64,000 nucleotides of DNA. Origin: Heliopora coerulea (taxonomy: Eukaryota; Cnidaria; Anthozoa; Scleralcyonacea; Helioporidae). Made by a program: the position numbers and the translations under genes. Location: contig JASJOG010000082.1 in NCBI GenBank assembly GCA_030142905.1, forward strand, positions 712,001 to 776,000. Direction: 5' to 3'. Below are positions 36,386 to 48,200 of the stretch, piece after piece. The notes below the pieces were generated by a model, which saw only the letters and a list, made by a program, of their open reading frames with translations, was not told the origin of the DNA and did not search any database. Positions within the stretch are counted from its first letter, which is position 1, and the number at the start of each line of letters is the position of its first letter.

Positions 36386-38001
36386 GGTTTTTGGACACAT
36401 CGAATGATTAGTCTGTTTTTCTTGTGTGACTAACGAAATTTGGGATTAATGTCTCTGTGTGTTATAATTTGCTTGTAAATTTTATACAACCATTTTGATC
36501 TTGTAGATCATAATAACTGATTGCATTATATTCTAATATACAGTTAAGAGAACGACGATTAAGACGGCACTATATTTTTGAGATGGATAAGGCCTGTCTG
36601 TTGTCATGTGATATTTTATTTAAATAGAAAGGTAAAGTCTCTGAGAGTGGCAGTTGCCGTAAAATATACTTTACGGAGGCTCACTTTGACTTCGCCAAAA
36701 TTTTCTTTTTGAAAACACAAAAATATAGTGTACATCTTAACTGATACCATAGCTTAAAAAAGACTGTTTTCTTGCAGTCGTCATACCCAAATATGATGTA
36801 ATAATTAAAATAACTTTTATTTTTTGTCAGCCTCGTTTCTGAAGGCATTTTGCCTCCCATTGATGTTTTTGCGTTTTTGCTGGAGGAGGAGGTTGGTTAT
36901 GTACATACCTCCACCAACCGCCTGAAAAGTAAACAAGCTTAAAATGTCGTATGTTAGAAAGGAACTGAACATGATATTTTTGAGATTTAGGAATATAAAG
37001 CATAGTCTTCACCTGACGGGGTTACGCAATGGCGCCGGAAAGGTGAGGCAATGGAAAAAGGGCGGATCCAGATCACCATCAAAAATCAAACGAATTTGGA
37101 TTCTGAAAGGATGGGGTGTTAGTAATTATGATAAAGACTTTTTATTTAAGTTCGAGCGCACAATTCAATACTTCACGCTACATTTCATGCCGTACTGAAT
37201 GTCACAAGAGGGATATAAGTTAGACGGAACATTGGAGAAAATAAGATAGTGATCAGGGTCGGATCCAGAATTTTGCCAAAGGTGGGGCGTAAATTTTTTT
37301 TTAAAAAGTCCATGCCGCTAAGTGGCGTTTTAGTGGAAAAATTTTCATGCTACTGTCGTTTCCGGTGTTTTTGAATCTGAGTTTGTTTTACACATGTTTT
37401 GTAACTGAGTAAAGAGTCACATGACAACTAAGCAAAAGAGGGGGAGGCGCGCGTCCGATGCGCCGCCGCCTTAATCCGCTCCTGGTGACTAAAATAGTAC
37501 GTTAACTTTATATACTCCTGACTTTCCAGCCTCAAACAATGTGCATTTTAAGTGAGTTTCCTTCAACTTTTGGCGTTTTAATCGGCTAAATGTACTTATA
37601 AATGTACTTGATTGCAAAGATGCCTTTCGTGATTGGCAAGGTATTTTTTGAATGACCTTTATGGAACCGAGTTGATGTGTGACAAAACTGATGTAGGATC
37701 AGATGTCGAGATAGGGTAATCTTGGGATAGGTTCATGATTGTCAGAATTACGGCTTGACATATTTTGGGAAGAATCAGTATGAATAAAATCTTGAATTTT
37801 TTCATAAATTGAGACGTCAGTGAATCCTTCATGGCGTCATACGCATTGTTTTTCGATGTTGAAATTCTCTTTCTCACAATGCAATCAAAGCCCTCTTCAA
37901 GTAACAGTTACCAATACCCAGGGCTAAAGAAAAGCGCGATCAACTACGGCCGCTAGGGCTTATGGTTATGGTTATGGAGTAATGGAGGGGGATTTAAAAA
38001 T
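36386..38001 (+). other. Intergenic region between the ADAMTS-like gene and FAN1
   Basis: It contains a probable TIR element at 37256-37487. The 60 bases before the FAN1 start include TTATGGTTATGGTTATGG, a short G-rich repeat. No TATA box was seen near the FAN1 start. Confidence 0.5.
37256..37487. mobile_element. Probable hAT-like non-autonomous element
   Basis: The left end CAGGGTCGGATCCAG and the reverse complement of the right end, CAGGAGCGGATTAAG, match at most positions. The CAGGG(T/G)CGGATCCAG type of terminus is common in animal hAT-related MITEs. Clean flanking duplications were not seen. Confidence 0.5.
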
Positions 38002-39226
38002 ATGGCCACAAAACGCAAAAATATTGCTCAGTTAAAGCCTGGGAAAACTCTAGCTAAAAGGCTGAAGGAAGCGACTACTTACAGCAAACATTCAACACCT
38101 CCAAATCCATCTAATTCTAATCCTCTTCATGTTCAGAATGGCGAGGAAAGTGACACAGGAAAATCCCTAACCTCAAAACAATTGAAAAGCCAGAATGGTG
38201 ATGTAAGGCGTACTATTATATCTTGCTTTCGCAAACAAAAACAGCTGGAAGTTAAGAGGGTGAAATGTCCGGTATGCCAACGTATGGTGCTTTTCCAAAA
38301 GATTAATCAGCATTTAGATGGTGACTGTGGAGAAGATTTCCTTGATCGTTGTGACACTGGTTTATCCATTTCAAATTGCAGAACATCTCGTCAAGGAAGC
38401 CAACGTCAGATAAATAATAATAATGGTTACAGTGAGGATAGTAGTGGCCCCGCTGTGGATCCTTTCAATACTTCACTGGTGAATGACTTTATTAACCATG
38501 ACCTAGAAAAAGCTATGACTGTTTCTGATGTCCATGATGACATTGGTACAACATCTGCATGTAAAAGTGGGTCAACAGCTCTGTCCTTGGATGATAACTT
38601 TATGCCAACCAACAATACTTCCTCCACAACAAATGACATGATTTCCAAGGTATCAAATTGTGGAAACAAAAGCCCAGTTCCTCTTAATGAAAACTTCACA
38701 AAAAATAGCACAAGCAACAGTTCAAAAGATTTTAATCATTTGACATCAAGTTCTAAACTTGGAGAAGTTACAATTGTATATGAAATAGAAAATTCTTTAG
38801 ATGCTGTTTCTGCTGAGCAGATAATTCTTGACAGGGAAAAAGACAGTGTAAATGTGAACAAAGTAAATCTGGGAAAAAATGTTCCAGAGTCACCGCATAA
38901 ATACCAAAACAATTTATCTATATCTCAAAGTGATGAAATACCAGTGGAGACTGATGAAAAGGGATCCAGAAATGCTGATGAACCATATTACTTGCAAAAC
39001 TTCATGCTGACTCTAAACACTGTACTCTCTCATAAAGATGACAGGGAATTATTTGATAAAGAAGACAGTGCAGTTGTGACATCATTTAGAAACTTAAGTG
39101 ATGGTGCAAAGAAACTTTATGTGAGATTATTCCAGAGAAAATTCAAATGGTTTCAAAAAGCTAAAATACAGTATCCAAGAATTAGTGAGAATCTTCACCC
39201 CTTTTTTCAAGAGCTAATTGGCTGTG
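38002..39226 (+). CDS. FAN1: FAN1 exon 1: N-terminus with UBZ4 zinc finger
   Basis: The start [20 protein letters not shown] is basic. The UBZ4 finger reads [20 protein letters not shown] followed by GDC, spacing C-x2-C-x11-H-x4-C. A long Ser/Asn-rich disordered stretch follows, then [16 protein letters not shown] and [14 protein letters not shown], both strongly conserved in FAN1. The donor GTG|GTATGT is phase 1. Confidence 0.93.
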
Positions 39227-42200
39227 GTATGTAATTTATTTATACTGATTTATTTTAATTTAAAACTGTGCAGTCTTGGCATATTTCTTTTTTTTAAACA
39301 GAGATCAAGTGTAATGACAATGTAGGTATAGGATGGTGATGCCATCCTAGACAGAGTTTCATCGAAACATTCACCTGACTTTTTTTAAGAGATATATATA
39401 TATCAGATCTGAATTTTGATACCCTGTTACTGGCACAATCCAGCTATCCAGTAGTGTGATATCTAGTAAAATTTTACCAGATGTTTATAAGCAGTGACAG
39501 AGTTCTTGCATGTAAGCATCTAAGAAAAAGCTTGGTTTTGCATGTTCTATAAACATGTTTAGTGTTCACAACTTCCAACCTACAAAAAAGTTCTTGTATT
39601 AAACTTGTATAACCTTGAGTATTAACCCATGAAGGGGTGTTAGAAAGCACTCTGGAATTTTACTCTGGCCAATGCCAGATAATTTTATTCAGGTGGAGAG
39701 GGTCCCTGCCTCCTAATGAGTGTATCGATATGCAGGTTTGTTTTCAATTTTAGATTAATATATAACCACTACTATACAGTACATGACATACAGTTGAGTA
39801 ACTTGTATATTTCTTTCTTCAATGTAATCTGCCCCTTATTGCTTCCTTCCTTTAAGATGAAAACTTGCCATGATCTGCTATCTTGTAAAGTGTTATCTGG
39901 CTCATCCCTACTATTTGTTCTTTGTAACTGACGCTCAGTCTAACAGGAATAATACTGTAATGCTGAAATGGCTCATGGAAGAACATGTCAACTAGCACCA
40001 TTTTCGGTCAGAGTGATTTAAACACCTGTCAAATGACAACAAGTTAACTTACAAGTGGTAAACAAGGGAATGTGTTGGACAAACAAAGTGTGAAAAATTT
40101 TTTTTCCAGTAGTCCAATTAATTGCACTCTTAATGCTATTTCTTGAGCAGTTTAACCTCAAAGATGATTCTAGTTTAACAGACTTGTTTATGGCATCCTG
40201 GGAGTAAAATTCTACACTTTGTGAACAATAGGCCCCAGTAGTGCCAAATTTGGGTGTCTGTCACCTCTTTATGCAGATAAGATTTAGCACTTCCCAGATG
40301 CCATGACTTTCAAATAGCTTAAGTACCAGTCTTCATCCTTTGGCACCACTTACCTCATTTCCTACCCACATTCGCTATGCAGTACTAGCTGAGTGTATTT
40401 GTAATGCCCAGGACAGCTGGAAGGCCTTAGCTTTTAAATTGATATGTTGATACTCTATACTGAATCTTGTCAAGGTTTTGTCCAAACAGAAGATAAACTT
40501 CTTGACCTAGAAGAGATCCTGAAACTCCTCCCTGCTCCAGATATTCAGGAACTAGCAAAATCAATGCATATCTTAAATAAGAATGAAGGCAAAACAAAGA
40601 AGCAGCTGACACAGTCTTTGCTCAAACACAGCCAAAAGCAATGTTCACTTTTTGCAAATAATGGTAACAGAATTGAAAAAGCTATTGTAAAAAGGTATGG
40701 TTGGGTATTGTTTACATTCAATTTGTAAACTTGGTTGTACTTTAATAGTTTTTACAATCCATTTGGTACATGTTACTTTTAATTTTGTAAAAAAAAAATT
40801 AAAAAGTTGTAAAAGGCAGTTTGAAAGAAATTGTAGTTTCCAGTTAGGTGCATCCAAACCACAACACAAACGTTCTTAGATGCTTTGGTTAATTAAAATA
40901 CTGCTTCAGTTTGCTTATATTAATAATCTTTTTACTTAAATTGACAGGAGTAATGATGCTTAAGAATCATCAAGAAAAATTTTAAGTGCACATTACAAAA
41001 CGTGTGTCTATAAATAATTCAACCCTATTAAAGGTCATTATTTTTTACAAATCACTCATGGTCAGTTAAAGTTGCTGAAAGCCCTGGGCCATGGCTGCCT
41101 TAAAAAATCAAAAATTTATTTACTTTGGGAAAATACTATAGGAACTGAATAATTATCATTTCTTTTCAAATTACCACCTAGGGAATTTCAAAAGAACACC
41201 AATGAATTTTTAGTCATGTTGCATTTACAGTATGTGCTCTGTAGCTTTTTCTGCGATTGGTTCCAGTTTGGTCTTTGACAGCCTTATGCTTGATAATATG
41301 TAATTGAAAGTTGTCCCTATATATAACTCTTAATATTGATATTCAGAGTACAGTAAACGTCAACTATTAGTGGAGCTTGAATAGACCCTACTCATATCTG
41401 TTAAATCATGTTGCTGCATTTAATTCTACTACCTCAGGTGATGATAATGGTGACTTAGAAGATTAGTTAGTTGTTAAATGGTTATTGATTGGTAGTGATG
41501 CACTGGTTATTATTGTTACCATAATATTGCAGTTGCTGATGTCAATTGAATCATTCTTTGCTGTTTACTGATTTTATACAGTTCTTGGTTCACTTTTTTG
41601 TTGACTGATACTGTAGGGCAGGGGTCAGATCAGGTTAAGAGAAAAATTTTGTAACCCACTTGTCCATTGGACAACCATCATTAAGAATTTGGTTGTCCAA
41701 ATCCCAAAAGTGCTTGTCCAAAAAAGGAACAGCCACAAAATCATGAAGTTTATAGGAATATTTACACTTATTTTGTCAAGTAAGAAGCTTGCTGTTATGA
41801 TTATCAGATAAATTTCAATCCTAATTCAATGTGAAGTAAATTTTCATCAACCTTTGTAGTTGTTTAGTGACTCAAAATCTTCTTGTCCAAAGGACAGGTC
41901 ATGTCAAAGATTTAGTCATCCAAACTAAATTTCCACCTGTCCCAGACAATCAGACATAGGTTTTGGTGCATCCTGCAGATGGTAGTATCACAGCATCATC
42001 AAGATGACTTTGATCATTTCAGCTGCAGTTGATCTATGTGGCTGAGAGAAGTGAGGGCAAAAAGCTGTCACCAACAGGGCACACAGGAGATCTCCCACAA
42101 AAAGGGCAAGGGTTACAACCCCCTAACCCTCCTGTAGTTGCACCTCTGTACTGTTGTTTAAGTGTGTTTAATTCAGCAGTTACTGTAGTTATGAAGTAAA

Positions 42201-45200
42201 TTGTATGTCATAAATCAACTTATTTTGACCCACTTCAATTCAATTTCATTGCAGAGCCAAGACATTGCTGGGTCCAAGTGTGAAACTTGAGTCTTTTCCA
42301 AGAAATGTTTTTTCAAGAGTTTTGTTGTTGTTCACATTGAACTTACTGGCTGATGATGATGACAGTGCCGGATCACAACTGTAAGTCAGCCAAAATGATT
42401 TTGTTCCATGTTTGAAAACTGAATGCCAAGAATTTTTGTGGCAAATCAGAGCCAGCCTCAATTGAATTAGTTCTCATGGAACTATAGCCAGGTCTGAGAC
42501 GTGGTTGAGACATCGCTTCGTCAGTAAAAGCTAGAGGGTTTAAAAACTGCCGAAACTGAAATTGGAAAAAGGAGTTAGCCATTCAAGGAAAGGCGCATCG
42601 TCAGAAAGTGAAACGTGACGTAAAACAGAAATTAGGAGGGGCTTTTATGTTAGACACGTGGCAGCAAAAATATCCGATCAAATTCGAAGGTCAGTTGCAA
42701 AATAATTAACGAGATGTAAATGACGACACTTCATTTGCTATTTTAAAACGACTGTCGTTGTACAGACAGGAAGAGGAATGGACAGAAGTTCCAAATGGAC
42801 TTTTCCCCCCTAATTTCTCACACTCGTTTTTTTTTTTCCTAATTTCAATTTTGGCAGTTCACCAACCCTTTGACATTTACAAGTTGTTTTACACGACCAT
42901 GGCTGACTAGAGAAGGGAGAAAAAAAGGAGAAGATCTGCGGCATTTGAAAACTTTTACCAGTCAGAAAACTTTGGGAAGATAAAAAATTTTGCCGAAAGC
43001 GCGACGGAAATTTTGATACCCGGCTTTAATGCGATATCGAATTCTCAAATCATCCAAAAATTCTGGACTTATTTCTCACACTTCTAGGTGGGACTAGTGT
43101 GAGCCCGACTTTCTTCGCTCGTGGAAAGGGACATTTGAAAATAGCATGAGGTCACATGAGGTCAAAGAGAGATAAAACTTCATTAATATTTTAAACTGCG
43201 TTGTAGAATTGGCTTTTTTAAATTTTAATCCATTCATCCTTTACTCAAAACTGACCTCTCCTCCATTCTTATATAGTTCTGCGCTGTTTCTCATCAACAT
43301 CGGCAGAGTTGTTTATCCCGCTTATAATATATCAAGAGAAACGTCAATATTCCGGAGTAGAGACGAACTGATTCAATATGAGATGGCCAACCGTGACCTT
43401 TGCCGAATGGACGACGCCATCGAGAATAAGAATTTTGAAGAAGCTCTGAACGTGTATAAAAATATTAAAGGGCAGTTCTTGGAATCACTCGATGATTTGG
43501 TCAAGGGTGAACCCCGACTGGCTAACGTAAGCTACTGTATTTTGCACATCCAATACTGTTGTATTTTTTTAAAATATGTACATTTTTATATGTATGTTGG
43601 AAAATAGTCCGTTCCACCACGAGGATGCAAATACAGCTAAATCAGCGACAAGTGAACTCGAGGCAAAAAAGTGTTCGATTTTCTTTCCGAAATGGAATTT
43701 CATGATTATGTCACTTTGTTTTGGCGTCGTGTATTTCATATTGTTTGTCAAAATATTCCCTAGGGCACGATTTGACCAACTTACTGTCCCACACACAAAA
43801 AAAGAAACATTTAGTGGTAAAATATACTTGATATACCTTCAAGAAGCAGTTGACCATTTTGATGTTTAAATTCAAACAAAGAGCATTTTGGCGCAGAATG
43901 GTCTGCTACTAAACTAGTAATATAATGAAGATGCCATTCTTGTTCACCCTATGCTCTGAGCGTGTTGGTTAAGGGCCTGGCAGACAGATAGACAATTTGC
44001 GCTTGGTCTATCTTTGTTTCGGAATACAAAATAAGGTAATATGGGTTTGCAGTCGTCCAGCTTGTGATTTTGTACGGTGAAAAATGCCTGTCTGCATGAT
44101 TTTTTAAATTATAACTCTGAACGACCACAACTGAAGTATTCTATTTCTTGCCTATCACGAAAGCTTTTCCATGGTCTTTTCCAGCTTTTCGATACAAGCA
44201 TTCGTTCATTTACTTTATCAAAATGAGGTTGAAATTTGGAAAAGAGAAACAATGTTTCTTGACATGGTTTTCGATCATGGTCGTTGACCGCGATCATAGG
44301 GACCTTAAGATCTACGACGTCAACTTCAACAACGCGTCTTTCGAAACAAAAGAATTCTTTATGGAGAACAAAGAGAATGAATAATTTTTTATACTCCAAG
44401 ACATTCTCAACATCGTCGTCATTCTGCAACAACGTCACCCAAACCATTATCACGTCTTAAGGACAACGTCAGCTCGCGGAGTGAAAAAAAAGCTGTTACT
44501 TAAGATTGAATGCAATCTGAGACTACAGTCGTTTTAGAACTGGAGCGTTTAAGGAGTCATGAAGATGCGGTTATGTTTCAACCTCGTCTGGAATACGTTC
44601 CTAACGACTCTGAAACACATTGCTGCCGCATCCCGAACGTGTTCTGACTACGTATGGGTGGTGATCTGTGCTAGTTTGTTTATAGACACTACTTTAGGAA
44701 TGATTCCCATGACTCGCCTGAAAAAAGTTTGGTGATTAGAGTACGTGGAGTGAGAGAGTGATAAACAGTTGTCTGACCTCCTGTATTATTATCATATTAT
44801 CATATGCCTGTTTATTACCCTCAAATGAAAAGCATAGTTATAGATAATGGTACATACTGTCACTCCAAAGCACGTGCAGTACGTTGCCCTTCTGTCTGGC
44901 TATCGACTATGTCTCTGACAGAAATTTGTACGCGGATTGCTTGATTTAACACCATACAAGTCGAGCAGTGTATAGCACAAGTATAGGCACTTCAAGGACA
45001 ACATACGTGTATGCACTTACTGTCGTTGGCTAAATAGTCCTAAACACAGTAATTTGGAGCGCATGCTACTCTACTTTCATTTACATTGTGTGTCTGGACG
45101 TTTTGAGTTGTTTCATTTTTTATACAGCTGTGTTAACTTACTTTGCATCATCCCTTTCTTCTCATTTCAAGTCGGTCAAACTTCCCATTCATTTGCGTCG

Positions 45201-48200
45201 TTTCACATGCACGTGGCTTTATACCAAGATGTGCTCCAAAGGTGTGGAGTTGCTACAGAGGAATAAAGAGTACACTGAAGCTGTTGATCTGCTCCGATTA
45301 CTTTTGGGACAAAATGAATTTTGTGTGAGTCGTCGAGGATGGTGGTGGGAGAGGCTAGCCCTGAACTTGGATCAACATTTGAAGAAGCCATCCGAGGTGA
45401 AATGTATCATAGAGCCATTCTCTTAGGTTATAGCAATTTTAGCATTTACAACAGTTCTGAGCCATAGTTCTCTTCTGTCGCTATTGTTACCGATAATTAC
45501 CGTAGAGAACTACTTTAATCACTAAGCCGAATGACATCAGTATTTGAATTGAAACGTAATGAAATTGAAAATAAAATTTTGCGCGTGACTTGAAGTTGAA
45601 CATGTGAAGTGAATTTCAACACGTGAATTTCTAACTTCATATGCCAAGAAAATGTTTTATATACCGTACTACCAATGAAATTTTAAATATGATATAACAT
45701 ACATCCAGTACAGAAATGTTCCAAACACATTCGTTTAGTGAAATAACATCTTGCTGACATGCCCGGAGATAGGTGAAGCCGTGTTTCCATCACTCAACTC
45801 AAACGCTATAAAGCTCACTTCATAATTTTCGTAATGTTGGATGATTAGAAGAATTTACTTTTTAAGTAGAGAATGTTTCCACAAGTCTTACCTATTCTTG
45901 ATTTTTCAATGAAACATTGCAAACATCCCGCCAATTGCGCACACGAGTCCAAAACTATTTGGGAGTCTCTGCCCTCACCGGTTGAAAACGTGTCACGTCT
46001 TCTCCATCTATCACTGACACACTTCCCACTTAAGAGAAAGCCTCTTAATTTCCAAAGTCAAGCCCTGTTTGAATGGCAATGATATAGCACGGTTTCTTTA
46101 TTTCGGTCCGAGTTTTCTCCTCATCTCTTCCGCGATTACGCCGCTTGCAATATGAAACTTTTAGTTACTTATATGCGCTGTTGATATAATTTTATCTTAC
46201 CACTCTGCTGATGTTGCGAGATGCGACGAAACGTCAGTTGGTTTAATGAGTTCATTTACTAATTCAATGGCTTTCATTTGTGTTTTGCGGTTGGCATTGA
46301 TATTCATTCTTAAGGTTAAGATCACCGCCTGGTTTTTGACCTATAACAATTTTAGACGCTTCTTTGAGTTCAATTTTCTCGGCCATAACCAGCATTCTTT
46401 TGAATACAATTAGGTACATCTAGGTACATTTAGGTACATCTAGTCATTCTAGATACATCGAGTCAATTTTTGACCACAATAAGGTACATCTAGATCTATA
46501 ACAATAGTAATAATTTAAATTATTATTGACTATGATAAAGGAAGGAGAACAGAAAATTGTCACGCCGTGTCTTGGAGTCAGTGACGTAACGGACTATGGT
46601 CAGGGTTAGAGCAACTCCTAAGGGCCCCCGACGTCTAAGGGGCCCCCGATGATTCTGTAAAAACAACTGAGATTAAAGTCTTGAAATATATGTTTATACT
46701 AAGGAGGTGACGGGGGCCCCCAAACGAAAATTTCCTAAGGGCCCCCAGTAATTCCGTTACGCCACTGCTTGGAGTGTCATGATTTCCGTGCCTGTTTTAA
46801 ACTACTCTTGTCGTTTGCATCGAGTCGTTTCTGTTTTCGATATGTATCTCTGCAAACTCTTCAGGACTTCAAGAGCTAGTTTACTGTATATTCGTTCTCC
46901 GAAATCCGCAACATGTTTTAAAACAGATCGGCCCATGAGGGCCAACATGCAGGTATACATAATAGACCAACGTTTTTTTCTTAATCGCTTCAGGCTTTAG
47001 ATGCAGTGCGAGAAGGATTGTCTGACGAACGAGTGCGAACAGGACACCGACTTGCATTGGAACAAAGAGCGAGAAAGATTTGCGAAACTAAACGAAATTC
47101 AAGTCTTCGGAAACATCTTACAGAGATCAGATTTACTGAGCTCAAGCAGCCTAAAGTTGTAAGTTACAAATGAATACCTTATGTAAAATGAATGAATGGG
47201 TAAACTGAGTATGGAGGGCAACCAGGGTATCCGCGCTGGGACAAAGTGTGAAATTCCCCCAAGGCGGTATAACTCCATGACAACGTGGTTATAGATTTTG
47301 TCTGCATTTCATTATGCATAGAAACCTTAACTCCCCTGGTGGGTGCTCTTTCCCTTTGTCGAGTAAAATCGTCTGGTTTTGGCCAAAGTAAAATAATAGA
47401 AGTCTTATGCCAACCGGAAAGAGTTGACTTCAATGCGATGTACGTGTCGGAAATGTGGGAGCTTGGAGAAATCTTGAATGAATGATAGATGAACGACCAT
47501 CAAACTCTTACCTCGAAAAACGATTTCTAAGCCTCAGACGAGGATCAAACCCACAGCTTTCTAATATATCGCATTAATAACATTATTGGCTGCCGCTTAG
47601 GTCGCACATATATCGAACTTGCACCTTAGCTCGCCATCTGAGTCTTGGTAGCTCAATGGTTAGAGCGTCTCATTGGTCATCAGAAGGTTGCAGGTTCAGT
47701 TCCCGTCTAGGGCTCAGAAATCGTTTTTCGGAGATTAGAGCTTGACGGTCGTTCATCTATCATTCGTTCGAGAGCTGATTTTGATGGTTATAACTCTCTC
47801 CAGGAGGGGAGCTCTCCCTTTGACGAGTAAAATCGCCTGGCGTTGGCCAGAGTAAAATAATAGAGACCTTAATATCTAAGACGTCAACTTGAATGACGGC
47901 GACTTTTAAAATATCGCCATTTGAAGAAACTGTGGTTTATTGACCACCATGTTTGATGCTTGTGGTTTGTTTTATGACTCCCAAACGCTCCAGTTCTTCT
48001 GAAAGGACTGTAGACTTGGGTTAAGTTCAATCTTAAGTAACAACTTTTTTCACTCCTCGAACTGACGTCGTCCTGAAGACGTGAAAATGGTCTAGGTGAC
48101 GTTGTATTCAGAACAACGACGGTGTTGAGAATGCACCGGAAAAGAAAAATTCTTCGTTCTCTTTGTTTTGCATGAAGAATTCTTTTTAAAGGACTCCGTC

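Larger units (their letters stand above)
45397..46993 (+). other. FAN1 intron 5 with a hAT MITE and short tandem repeats
   Basis: It contains AGGTACATCTA repeats (46410-46495) and an intact hAT-type MITE (46579-46767). No exon was seen. Confidence 0.5.

Noticed and set aside
46207..46235. Hammerhead-like CTGATG...CGAAAC segment
   Set aside because: A five-pair stem sits between the two words, but the A of CUGAUGA is replaced and no stem III or cleavage triplet can be formed around GAAACGUC. It resembles a decayed repeat motif and not a working ribozyme.
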